A stretch of DNA of 41,777 nt from an uncultured Clostridium sp. (GTDB lineage: Bacteria; Bacillota; Clostridia; Clostridiales; Clostridiaceae), in NCBI RefSeq assembly GCF_934754925.1, contig NZ_CAKVJA010000021.1, positions 1 through 41,777 of the forward strand. Reading direction: 5' to 3'. Position numbers and translations under genes: made by a program. Positions 1 to 7,201 of the stretch are shown piece after piece; within the stretch, counting starts at the first letter, position 1, and each line of letters starts with the position of its first letter. A model generated the notes under the pieces. The model did not search any database. It saw only the letters and a program-made list of their open reading frames with translations, and had not been told where the DNA came from.

Positions 1-1664
1 ATATATGGACCTTTTCCATTCCAATCATTATAATAATTTTTTTCATAGCAATCCATAACATCTGAGGAATTGCCATCATAGACATTCTTATTAATATCAC
101 TAATAAAGTTATTTTCTCTTATAATATTAAAATAATTTCCTTCAGTTATATAAAGTCCATACTCTCCATTATTAATTATGCTATTTCCTTTTATTATAAC
201 AGTATTAGTTACATCTATATTTTTTAATTCTGATAATAGTATTCCATTAGTTACATTATTAATAATATTATTTTCTAATATCTCAGTAACATCATTTTTA
301 CTAATTAATATAATGCCGTTTCCTTGACTTTCATTTAAATTATTTCCTTTAATAGTATTACAAATATTATTATAATACAAATAAATGAATGAAAAATTAC
401 TTATTATACAGTCTCTTTTCGTAATACTATTTTCTTTCATAAAAAAGTCATTGTCAATTATATTATTAGTTTTATTATTAAGATTTAGATAGACTCCACA
501 AACTAAATTTACTCCCCTATTTGACTCTGGCTCAAATGATGCTATATTTTCTTTTAAATCTATTTGATTTTCTTTTATCTCATTATAACTATTATAAGAG
601 TCTAGTAAAATACCTATAAAACAAATATATTTAACATTATTTACATTTGAATTTAGATTATAAATATTACTCTTTATTGAAAGATAATTATTCTTTATAC
701 TATTAGCATTATTCTTATTAGAATAAAGAATACCATAAAAACCTATTCCTCCAACATTACAACTTGCATTAAGTTTATTAAATTCTACAACAATATTATT
801 TTCTTCAATATCCATTTTTGTATTATTTGAATCTAAATAAATTGAAGAAAAATTTAATTCTACTAAATTGCAATCATTTAAATTAAAAGTATTATTTTTA
901 ATATATAAATTATTAAACTTTATAAGTGTATCATGAGTTGAATAGCTATTGATACAATATCCATTTACACAATAAGAATCTAAATTTTCTATTTCACTAT
1001 TTCCATTAATAATTTCAATTTCATTATTTAGTATATAGATAGAAGTTGAATTATCAGTAATTATTCCTGAATAATTTTCTTGCATATTTTCATTAAAAGT
1101 AATGCTTATTTTAAGATATATAGCATTATCTTGTATTAGAACTTTTCCTGAATCTAATATAAATATTCCTGTACAAGAATCTTTTGATGATTCTATTAAG
1201 CTATTTTTTATTCTAACTTCACTACTTCTATTTATTGAAATTGCCTGATTATTTTCTTTAAAAGACATATATTGAATAGAAATTCCTTGTGAAAATTCTA
1301 TATATATACCCACTTCACAGTTTTCTACTATAAAATTTTTTAGATTTACATCTGTTTGCCCTACAATATTTATTGCTGCCTCACTATTACCAATACTTAC
1401 ACCTGTTCCATCAATTGTAACATTACTAACTTTTATTACAAATAACTTTCCTGTTTGTTCCACTTTATTATCTAATGTAGCAATTCTAGAATCCTTATCC
1501 CAAGTTCCAATGTTAACTTTATCTCCATTACTATTTATCCATCCATTCTCTTCAGTTAAAAATATTATTTCTTTAATGTTTTCTATAATTGAATGAATTT
1601 TATCATGATAATCCCTATGTGAATATCGACTTAATACCTCTTGCTTTAATATATGGTTATCCAT
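1..1664 (-). CDS. Right-handed parallel beta-helix (NosD/pectate-lyase-like) protein, 3' end outside window
   Basis: The minus-strand frame is open from an ATG at 1664 to the window edge, about 554 codons with no stop, and the C-terminus is missing. GGAGGA (1670-1675) sits six bases upstream of the ATG. The protein is rich in Asn, Ile, Glu and Ser and shows a recurring pattern of short beta strands with Asn turns, such as IKNNTFNLND, IKGNNLNESQGNGI and IKGNSIINNGEYGLYI. This is the signature of right-handed parallel beta-helix folds. The last visible stretch, ending YYNDWNGKGPY, resembles the closing coil motif of NosD-type proteins. The N-terminus is charged and has no signal peptide or membrane segment, so Sec export is not supported. 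Possible roles are an intracellular, spore-surface or otherwise exported structural or carbohydrate-binding protein; no catalytic residues can be named. The fold is fairly secure and the function is unknown. Confidence 0.8.
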   Translation of the reverse strand, partial: MDNHILKQEVLSRYSHRDYHDKIHSIIENIKEIIFLTEENGWINSNGDKVNIGTWDKDSRIATLDNKVEQTGKLFVIKVSNVTIDGTGVSIGNSEAAINIVGQTDVNLKNFIVENCEVGIYIEFSQGISIQYMSFKENNQAISINRSSEVRIKNSLIESSKDSCTGIFILDSGKVLIQDNAIYLKISITFNENMQENYSGIITDNSTSIYILNNEIEIINGNSEIENLDSYCVNGYCINSYSTHDTLIKFNNLYIKNNTFNLNDCNLVELNFSSIYLDSNNTKMDIEENNIVVEFNKLNASCNVGGIGFYGILYSNKNNANSIKNNYLSIKSNIYNLNSNVNNVKYICFIGILLDSYNSYNEIKENQIDLKENIASFEPESNRGVNLVCGVYLNLNNKTNNIIDNDFFMKENSITKRDCIISNFSFIYLYYNNICNTIKGNNLNESQGNGIILISKNDVTEILENNIINNVTNGILLSELKNIDVTNTVIIKGNSIINNGEYGLYITEGNYFNIIRENNFISDINKNVYDGNSSDVMDCYEKNYYNDWNGKGPY

Positions 1665-1776
1665 AAGTATCCTCCAAATCAGTTATACAAGATATACTAT
1701 TCATAAATTATTATAATTGATATTAGCTTTCTTAATTGATAAGGCATTTTTTTACATTTTACTTATAAAAAACATA

Positions 1777-1804
1777 TTGCTATTTCCGAGTAATATGGTA
1801 TACT
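1777..1804 (+). promoter_or_regulatory. sigma-A promoter of the HesB-like gene
   Basis: TTGCTA (1777-1782), a 16-base spacer and TATACT (1799-1804), with an extended -10 TG one base upstream (1796-1797). The predicted start lies about 30 bases before the ATG at 1842. Confidence 0.55.
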
Positions 1805-1841
1805 ATAAACATAATTTGAATAAATTTAAGAGGTGAATATT

Positions 1842-2174
1842 ATGAATAAATTTTTAGTAAGTGAAGAAGCATATAACGAATTCAAGGCTTTCCTTGTAGA
1901 AAATGAAGTAGAAAATTTTAGTATAAGAATTAACTTAGCTGGATTTGGTTGTAGCGGACCAGCTTTTAACATAACTGTTGATGAAGCAAAAGAAGGAGAC
2001 GTTTCTGAAAAGATTAACGACATAACTTTAATTGCTGAAGAAAAATTAGTTGATGAATTCGGTGGATTTAGATTACTTTCATCTGAAGAAAACGGTGGTA
2101 GAGGATTATCTTTAAAACCAGTTATCGAAGTTGAAGGTGGTTGTGGATCTTGTGGCGGTGGATGTCACCACTAA
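1842..2174 (+). CDS. HesB/IscA-like iron-sulfur protein
   Basis: This is a 110-residue cytoplasmic protein of the HesB/IscA-like (Fe-S cluster biogenesis) family. The family's A-type proteins bind or hand on Fe-S clusters through three conserved cysteines. Here one cysteine lies in the motif GFGCSGPAF (Cys37). The C-terminus is a Gly/Cys-rich tail, GGCGSCGGGCHH, with three cysteines and two histidines, more ligands than the usual CGCG ending. I chose the ATG at 1842 because AAGAGGTG lies just upstream; a GTG at 1833 in the same frame overlaps that ribosome binding site. The gene is monocistronic, with its own promoter and a strong terminator. Clostridial HesB-like proteins include selenocysteine forms; this one uses cysteine. 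Whether it is an assembly scaffold or another metal-binding protein is open. Confidence 0.85.
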   Translation: MNKFLVSEEAYNEFKAFLVENEVENFSIRINLAGFGCSGPAFNITVDEAKEGDVSEKINDITLIAEEKLVDEFGGFRLLSSEENGGRGLSLKPVIEVEGGCGSCGGGCHH

Positions 2175-2180
2175 GATACA

Positions 2181-2212
2181 AAAAAAGCTAAGCAAAATTG
2201 CTTAGCTTTTTT
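2181..2212 (+). terminator. Rho-independent terminator after the HesB-like gene
   Basis: Stem AGCTAAGCAA (2186-2195) pairs with TTGCTTAGCT (2198-2207), extended by A/T pairs, and a run of T follows. Confidence 0.9.
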
Positions 2213-2287
2213 ATTTACAAATAAGATTAATTACAAATTAAAATTTTAAGTCACCAATAACTTGGCTGTAACTTAAATATAATATTT

Positions 2288-2962
2288 TTATTTATTAACT
2301 GCATTTTCATACGTAAAATTATACTCTACATATTTATTATTAACTTCCTGAATTCCTTGTAAAATATCTACCCAATAATCTTCGTTAATCATTACCTTCT
2401 CTTTTTCACTATTAGATACATTACAATTTTCTTCATAAAAACTATTAAAATAATTATTTAAATCCATTGCCATACTTCTTAATGTTTTAAAATCATCTGC
2501 TACTTTTCCCTTTAATTCTATAACATCGATTTTTTCTGTCATATCATTTTGAATGTATGAATAAATTAATTCTTCTATTTCTGAATATAGTTCATTTTTA
2601 GTTTTCGTATTTACAACTATATTTTTACCTTTATTCTTGAACTTTCTTAATATTTTATTATCATCAGCAAGATAATTATTCCAAAGACTTAACTCTGCTT
2701 CTGAAATTTTACTATAGTTTTTATAAAGTGTTAAAAGATCTCCGTTATTTACACTCTCTGCTGTAACACAGCTATCTAATATGGAAAATATAGATTCATT
2801 CCTAAATCTTATTTCTTCAATCTTACTATAATTTTGTTTTCCTAGTTCATAGCAATATTTTTTATTTAAGATAGCCTGATAAATATTCACCGTAAAGCTT
2901 ATCATTAATATAAGAATAATAATTATAAAGCAATTATCTTTTATATTAGTTTTAATCTTCAT
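2288..2962 (-). CDS. Membrane-anchored helical protein of unknown function
   Basis: I do not recognise a family. The 224-residue protein starts with a short basic stretch, then one hydrophobic helix (about residues 11-31, NCFIIIILILMISFTVNIYQ). About 190 mostly charged residues follow, with predicted long helices and many Glu, Lys and Asn. This predicts a single-pass protein with its soluble part outside the membrane. Two cysteines (in KKYCYELG and DSCVTAES) lie close to the membrane. No catalytic motif is visible. The ATG at 2962 is preceded by GGGGGTGG. A good promoter (2983-3011) lies immediately upstream, and the gene appears to be transcribed alone. The fold-back element at 3114-3360 separates it from the (p)ppGpp synthetase gene. 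Confidence 0.75.
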   Translation of the reverse strand: MKIKTNIKDNCFIIIILILMISFTVNIYQAILNKKYCYELGKQNYSKIEEIRFRNESIFSILDSCVTAESVNNGDLLTLYKNYSKISEAELSLWNNYLADDNKILRKFKNKGKNIVVNTKTKNELYSEIEELIYSYIQNDMTEKIDVIELKGKVADDFKTLRSMAMDLNNYFNSFYEENCNVSNSEKEKVMINEDYWVDILQGIQEVNNKYVEYNFTYENAVNK

Positions 2963-2982
2963 TCGCCACCCCCACTATCTTC

Positions 2983-3011
2983 AGTATACCATAATCCCCT
3001 GAACGTGACAA
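2983..3011 (-). promoter_or_regulatory. sigma-A promoter of the membrane-anchored unknown
   Basis: On the minus strand TTGTCA (3011-3006), a 17-base spacer and TATACT (2988-2983), with an extended -10 TGG. The start would lie about 14 bases before the ATG. Confidence 0.65.
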
Positions 3012-3113
3012 ATTAACTAAAAATACTTTAACTTTGATAAAATAAAACACCTTTAAATAAAAAGGTAACTATCCTATCAAAATAATTTGTAGCACAAAAC
3101 ATTAACTATAAAA

Positions 3114-3360
3114 ATGCGCATGTTATAAGCAAATACATGGAAAAAGAAAAAATGAAATATTAATTTGGAGGGAATATTGAAATTAAGCCGTAGAATTTAA
3201 TCTTTGTGGAATTTAACTTGCGTAAAGAAGTTGTATTGAAGCGTCAGCGGCTTTTACAACTTTAGCAAGTTCAATGGAACAAAGATATAAATTCTAGGCG
3301 AAAATTTCACCGTTCCCGGAAAATAAATATTTCATTTTTTCGCCCCATGTAATGCGCAAT
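3114..3360. repeat. Long imperfect inverted repeat (fold-back element, about 245 bases)
   Basis: The two halves are near-complementary over almost the whole length, with small bulges. Left-arm blocks matched in the reverse complement of the right arm, in order, are ATGCGCAT, TACATGG, GAAAAAATGAAATATT, GGGAA, TGAAATT, TAGAATTTA, ATCTTTGT, AACTTGC, TAAAG and TTGTA. The apex is near 3240-3250. No long ORF lies inside, and no T-run follows either end, so a simple terminator does not explain it. The rest of the 3012-3368 gap holds only AT-rich DNA. It could be a MITE-like mobile remnant, a dispersed clostridial hairpin repeat or a structured RNA. I cannot assign a family. Confidence 0.8.
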
Positions 3361-3368
3361 TTATTTAA

Positions 3369-4166
3369 TTATTCGCTTTCTTTATATCGTATAATATCTT
3401 TCTTTATACTGCTTAAAAGATTGTTTAACTCCCATACTTCACCTTCATCTACAAGCTTATTTAACATAACCTGATATCTGCTTGCTTCGGCTGTTTTTCC
3501 TATAGACATTAAAGTCATTATATTATTCATTATATTAGTTATTATATCTGACTTAACCTCAAATAACCTTTGAGCATCCTTTATTTCATCTTTTATTTCT
3601 AGCATTTGCTCATCTAAATTAAATGCTGAATCTGCTGCTTCTTTTAATTTTTCTTGTATCTCTTTAGGAATATGTTGCTTATACTTATAATTTAAAGAAT
3701 GCTCTATCGTAGCCCAGAAATTCATCGCTAAAGTTCTTATTTGAAACTCTGCTAATATATCCTTTGGACCTTCTGCCATATAGACAGTATACTTAATAAT
3801 CATATGGTAACTTCTATATCCACTTTGTTTAACATTTCTTACATAGTCTTTTTCATAAAGTATTTGCATATCTCGTCTTGCTCTAATAAGTTCAATAACT
3901 GTATCTATATCATCAACAAACTGGCACATTATTCTTATACCAGCTATATCCTCCATTTCTTGCCCTACTCTATCAAGAGGAATTCCAAACTTATTTGCTT
4001 TTTCTAAAAGACTTGAAACTTCCTTAACTCTTCCTGTAACAAATTCAATTGGAGAATATTCATTTCTTTTTCTATACTCTTTTCTTATACTCCTTAGTTT
4101 AACCTTAAGCTCATCTACTGCTTGTTCATAAGGCATAAGGAAACTCTTCCAATTTTGCATTGCCAT
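3369..4166 (-). CDS. relQ: Small alarmone synthetase, GTP pyrophosphokinase (RelQ/YjbM type)
   Basis: The protein transfers pyrophosphate from ATP to GDP or GTP to make (p)ppGpp, the stringent-response signal, in the cytoplasm. Its 265 residues hold only the RelA/SpoT synthetase domain: EDIAGIR (72-78), GYRSYH (116-121), EFQIRT (140-145) and EHSLNYK (155-161). A helical C-terminal tail follows, as in the tetramer-forming RelQ class. There is no HD hydrolase, TGS or ACT domain, so it is a small alarmone synthetase and not the bifunctional Rel. It is a little longer than typical RelQ (about 210-230). AAGGGTGAT precedes the ATG at 4166; a second ATG two codons in is less well spaced. A promoter is predicted at 4198-4226, making it independent of the phosphoesterase gene upstream. 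The class is secure; the symbol is by family resemblance. Confidence 0.9.
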   Translation of the reverse strand: MAMQNWKSFLMPYEQAVDELKVKLRSIRKEYRKRNEYSPIEFVTGRVKEVSSLLEKANKFGIPLDRVGQEMEDIAGIRIMCQFVDDIDTVIELIRARRDMQILYEKDYVRNVKQSGYRSYHMIIKYTVYMAEGPKDILAEFQIRTLAMNFWATIEHSLNYKYKQHIPKEIQEKLKEAADSAFNLDEQMLEIKDEIKDAQRLFEVKSDIITNIMNNIMTLMSIGKTAEASRYQVMLNKLVDEGEVWELNNLLSSIKKDIIRYKESE

Positions 4167-4197
4167 AAAACATCACCCTTATATTTAGTACAAATAC

Positions 4198-4226
4198 ATT
4201 ATATCAAAAACACCAAAAACTGTAAC
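4198..4226 (-). promoter_or_regulatory. Candidate sigma-A promoter of relQ
   Basis: On the minus strand GTTACA (4226-4221), a 17-base spacer and TATAAT (4203-4198). The -10 is perfect and the -35 matches four of six. Confidence 0.5.
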
Positions 4227-4301
4227 TAAAAATCATATAACTGAAATTTTAAATTTCTGCTTTAAAATATAATATCTATATAATCCATATACTTAATCCA
4301 T

Positions 4302-4991
4302 TTAATCTAATATCTTAATAGGATTAAAATCAATAAAGTCACATGAAGTCATTATATATTCTACTCCATTAATATTTCCCTCTATTGCTTTCACATTAGC
4401 TGGTCCATGTAAGTGTCCATAAACAACTTTTTCAACTTTGTAATCTTGGAAAATCTTCATAAACTCAGTCTCTTCATTTCCATTACCAAAAGGTGGATAA
4501 TGGATCATTACAATAAATTTATCAAACCCAGCCTTTTTTGCTGAATCCAATGATAACCTTATTCTTATTTGTTCTCTTGCATATATCTTTGCGTCTTTAG
4601 AATTAAACTTATCACTACTTGGATCAATCCAACCCCTTGTTCCACAAATAGCGTAATCATTATATGCATAAAAATTATTTTGTACAAACTTCATATTATC
4701 ATACATAGCATTTAATTTAGATATACTACTCCACCAATAATCATGATTTCCTTTACTTATAATTTTTTTACCTGGTAAATTGCTTATCCATTCTAAATCT
4801 ATTTTACTATCCTCAGATTTCATAGACCAAGAAATATCTCCTGCAATTAATACTGTATCTTCTTCTGTTATTTTATCTGTCCAATTTTTCTTTATCTTTT
4901 CATCATGGTTAATCCAATGGCCACCAAATATATCCATAGGCTTATCTGTACTTAATGCAAGGTGTAAATCGGAAATAGCATATAAAGCCAT
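4302..4991 (-). CDS. Calcineurin-like metallophosphoesterase
   Basis: This 229-residue cytoplasmic protein has the complete dinuclear-metal motif set of the calcineurin-like family. The motifs are SDLHL (Asp8, His10), GDISW (51-55), GNHDYWW (81-87), IHYPP (163-167) and YGHLHG (191-196). Family members hydrolyse phosphomonoesters or phosphodiesters of proteins, nucleotides or nucleic acids, and the substrate here cannot be read from sequence. There is no signal peptide or membrane segment. AAGGGGGAG precedes the ATG at 4991. The gene lies between the tyrS terminator and relQ, so it probably has its own promoter; no obvious terminator separates it from relQ. The neighbourhood with relQ is suggestive of nucleotide signalling but proves nothing. 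Confidence 0.88.
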   Translation of the reverse strand: MALYAISDLHLALSTDKPMDIFGGHWINHDEKIKKNWTDKITEEDTVLIAGDISWSMKSEDSKIDLEWISNLPGKKIISKGNHDYWWSSISKLNAMYDNMKFVQNNFYAYNDYAICGTRGWIDPSSDKFNSKDAKIYAREQIRIRLSLDSAKKAGFDKFIVMIHYPPFGNGNEETEFMKIFQDYKVEKVVYGHLHGPANVKAIEGNINGVEYIMTSCDFIDFNPIKILD

Positions 4992-5051
4992 AGTACTCCC
5001 CCTTATCTCATGTTTAAACTTATTATTTATATATTATAACCACTTAATCTT

Positions 5052-5100
5052 AAAATAAAAATACTCCGAGGTCAATCCAAATATTGGATTGACCTCGGAG
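5052..5100 (-). terminator. Rho-independent terminator of tyrS
   Basis: A perfect 17-base stem, CTCCGAGGTCAATCCAA (5064-5080) against 5084-5100, with a three-base loop. On the minus strand TATTTTTATTTT follows. It is the strongest hairpin of its kind in the first 10 kb. Confidence 0.92.
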
Positions 5101-5151
5101 GTCCATACATTTTTTGTAAATTATTTTTAGCTATATATTAACTTATAAAAT

Positions 5152-6372
5152 TTATTCTACTACAATTTTATTGTAATTCTTTTTACCTCTTTTAATTAAA
5201 GCTGCTCCATCTTGTATATCTTCTTCAGTGAATAATCTTGCTACTTCTGTAACCTTTTCTCCATTTATAGAAAGACCACCTTGTTGGATTAATCTTCTTC
5301 CTTCTGCTTTTGAAGGAACTATTTTAGTTTCAGCAATAACATCAAGAACAGTTTTTCCAAAGATTTCAGCTGTAACTGTTACTGTTGGCACATTGCTCAT
5401 ATCAACTCCACCAGCAAATAATGCTTCTGCAGCTGATTTAGCTTTGTTTGCTTCTTCTTCGCCATGAACAAGCTTAGTTACTTCATAAGCAAGGATAGCT
5501 TTTGCTTTGTTTATTTCTGCACCTTCTAAAGCTCCAAGTCTTCTTACTTCATCCATAGGTAAGAAAGTTAATAATGCTAAACATTTTTCAACATCAGCAT
5601 CGTCTACATTTCTCCAGTATTGATAGAAATCAAATGGTGATGTTTTTTCTGGATCTAACCATAATGCTCCACCAACTGTTTTACCCATCTTTTGACCTTG
5701 GCTATTAGTTAATAATGTACAAGTCATTGCCATAGCTTGACCTTGAGCTTTTCTTCTAACTAACTCAACACCTGCAATCATATTTGACCATTGGTCATCT
5801 CCACCTAGTTCCATTTTACAGTTGTATTTTTGATTTAATACATAGAAATCATATCCTTGCATTAACATATAGTTAAATTCTAAGAATGATAATCCCTTTT
5901 CTAATCTTTGTTTGAAGCATTCAGCTGTTAACATTCTATTTACTGAGAAGTGAACTCCTACCTCTCTTAAGAAATCAACATAATTTAAGTTTAATAACCA
6001 ATCTGCATTATTTACTAATATAGCTTTATCATCTGAGAAATCTATGAACTTCTCCATTTGCTTCTTTATACAAGAAACATTATGTTCAATTTGCTCTTTT
6101 GTAAGCATAGATCTCATATCAGTTTTTCCTGATGGGTCTCCAACCATTGCAGTTCCTCCACCAAGTAAAGCTATTGGTCTATGACCAGCTTTTTGCATAT
6201 GTGCCATAAACATCATTGCTATAAAGTGACCTACATGTAAACTATCAGCTGTTGGATCAAATCCTATATAAAAAGTTATTTTCTCCTTTTCTAGCAATTC
6301 TCTTGTCTCTTCTTCATGAGTAAATTGCTTTATGTATCCACGATCTAATAACTCGTCTAAAACGTTAGCCAT
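5152..6372 (-). CDS. tyrS: Tyrosine--tRNA ligase
   Basis: The enzyme charges tRNA-Tyr with tyrosine using ATP. The 406 residues match a full-length bacterial class I TyrRS. HVGH (46-49) is the HIGH motif, after the typical FYIGFDPTADSLH, and KMGKT (228-232) stands for KMSKS. A C-terminal S4 RNA-binding domain (from about residue 340) carries the stretch RRLIQQGGLSINGEKV. GGAGGTAAGGAG precedes the ATG at 6372. It is transcribed alone, from a predicted promoter 35-63 bases upstream to the perfect terminator at 5052-5100. There is no T-box leader: the predicted transcript start leaves only about 28 bases of 5' UTR. That is unusual, because clostridial aminoacyl-tRNA synthetase genes often carry one. 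Confidence 0.97.
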   Translation of the reverse strand: MANVLDELLDRGYIKQFTHEEETRELLEKEKITFYIGFDPTADSLHVGHFIAMMFMAHMQKAGHRPIALLGGGTAMVGDPSGKTDMRSMLTKEQIEHNVSCIKKQMEKFIDFSDDKAILVNNADWLLNLNYVDFLREVGVHFSVNRMLTAECFKQRLEKGLSFLEFNYMLMQGYDFYVLNQKYNCKMELGGDDQWSNMIAGVELVRRKAQGQAMAMTCTLLTNSQGQKMGKTVGGALWLDPEKTSPFDFYQYWRNVDDADVEKCLALLTFLPMDEVRRLGALEGAEINKAKAILAYEVTKLVHGEEEANKAKSAAEALFAGGVDMSNVPTVTVTAEIFGKTVLDVIAETKIVPSKAEGRRLIQQGGLSINGEKVTEVARLFTEEDIQDGAALIKRGKKNYNKIVVE

Positions 6373-6406
6373 CTCCTTACCTCCTATAAAATTTCATATA
6401 TTACTT

Positions 6407-6435
6407 AGTATATATTTATTATCCCTTTTTATCAA
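6407..6435 (-). promoter_or_regulatory. sigma-A promoter of tyrS
   Basis: On the minus strand TTGATA (6435-6430), a 17-base spacer and TATACT (6412-6407). The leader is too short for a T-box. Confidence 0.65.
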
Positions 6436-6504
6436 GAAGATTTAGATTTTAATGAACCCATATTCAAACTTTGTAAAAAATCAATATAATATCTTTATAA
6501 CTAA

Positions 6505-6569
6505 AAAGCTACCCATTTGAACACTCCCTATTAATTAAAAAAGGTACTGTTCAATTTCTGAGTAGCTTT
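6505..6569 (-). terminator. Terminator of the small P-loop gene
   Basis: Outer stem AAAGCTAC (6505-6512) / GTAGCTTT (6562-6569) and inner stem TTGAACA (6517-6523) / TGTTCAA (6548-6554). On the minus strand the hairpin runs into GCTTTTTAG. The large interrupted loop makes it less certain than its neighbours. Confidence 0.6.
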
Positions 6570-6604
6570 AATTATAATTTATTTAAATTTAATTATTTTC
6601 AATC

Positions 6605-7018
6605 CTATGCTACGTATTCTTTAATACATGATGGTACTTCTTCTGCAGTATCAACATTAACATTAATATACACATTGATACCAAACCTATCTGTTAGACC
6701 AGCAATCTTTCTAAATAATTCTGTTGAATCCTTCATAGTACACTTAACAATATTTGATAATCCATCAATATAGATATTTTCAATATCATAATTAGACGAA
6801 ATTATACCACATAACATTCCATAAAAACTTTGACAATCATCTACCTTATACTCATTTGTATCAACAAATCTTATACCTCTTGCTAACTGTAACATTGGTC
6901 TAGAATCATCATCAATATAAACGGCATCACCTTTAGCACTTATTTGTTGGTGGTTGGCTAATTCTATTAACCTTTTTGTTTTTCCAGAACCTCTTCTTGC
7001 ACAAAAAACTTGAATCAT
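6605..7018 (-). CDS. Small P-loop NTPase (clostridial PilT-like annotation family)
   Basis: This 137-residue cytoplasmic protein has a Walker A motif almost at its N-terminus (RRGSGKT, residues 8-14 after the chosen start). A Walker-B-like strand NIYIDGL lies near the middle. Similar clostridial proteins are often labelled twitching motility PilT, but true PilT is about 350 residues and no pilus genes are nearby. That label should not be taken as function. The protein lacks the later motifs of helicases or ABC proteins. I chose the ATG at 7018 because AAGGAGTGG lies seven bases upstream; a GTG at 7027 overlaps that site. It ends at a hairpin terminator upstream of tyrS. A nucleotide-binding sensor or adaptor is plausible but unproven. 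Confidence 0.75.
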   Translation of the reverse strand: MIQVFCARRGSGKTKRLIELANHQQISAKGDAVYIDDDSRPMLQLARGIRFVDTNEYKVDDCQSFYGMLCGIISSNYDIENIYIDGLSNIVKCTMKDSTELFRKIAGLTDRFGINVYINVNVDTAEEVPSCIKEYVA

Positions 7019-7201
7019 TGGAACCACTCCTTATTTTTAAATTATTTTTTATAGTTAATTATCTTCATAATTTTGTTGAAGATATAAGTTAAACTTTTTA
7101 CATATAATTTAAAATTCTAGTAACATACCTTTTAGCAAATTAAACTTTAACTAAACTTTCTACACCTTTCTTTAAAGTTATTATTAGCCATATAAATTTT
7201 A

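Noticed and set aside
7140..7190. AACTTTAA / TTAAAGTT inverted repeat as terminator of the AlbA_2 gene
   Set aside because: The stem is AT-only and short with a wide loop, and no T-run follows, so it is not supported as a terminator.
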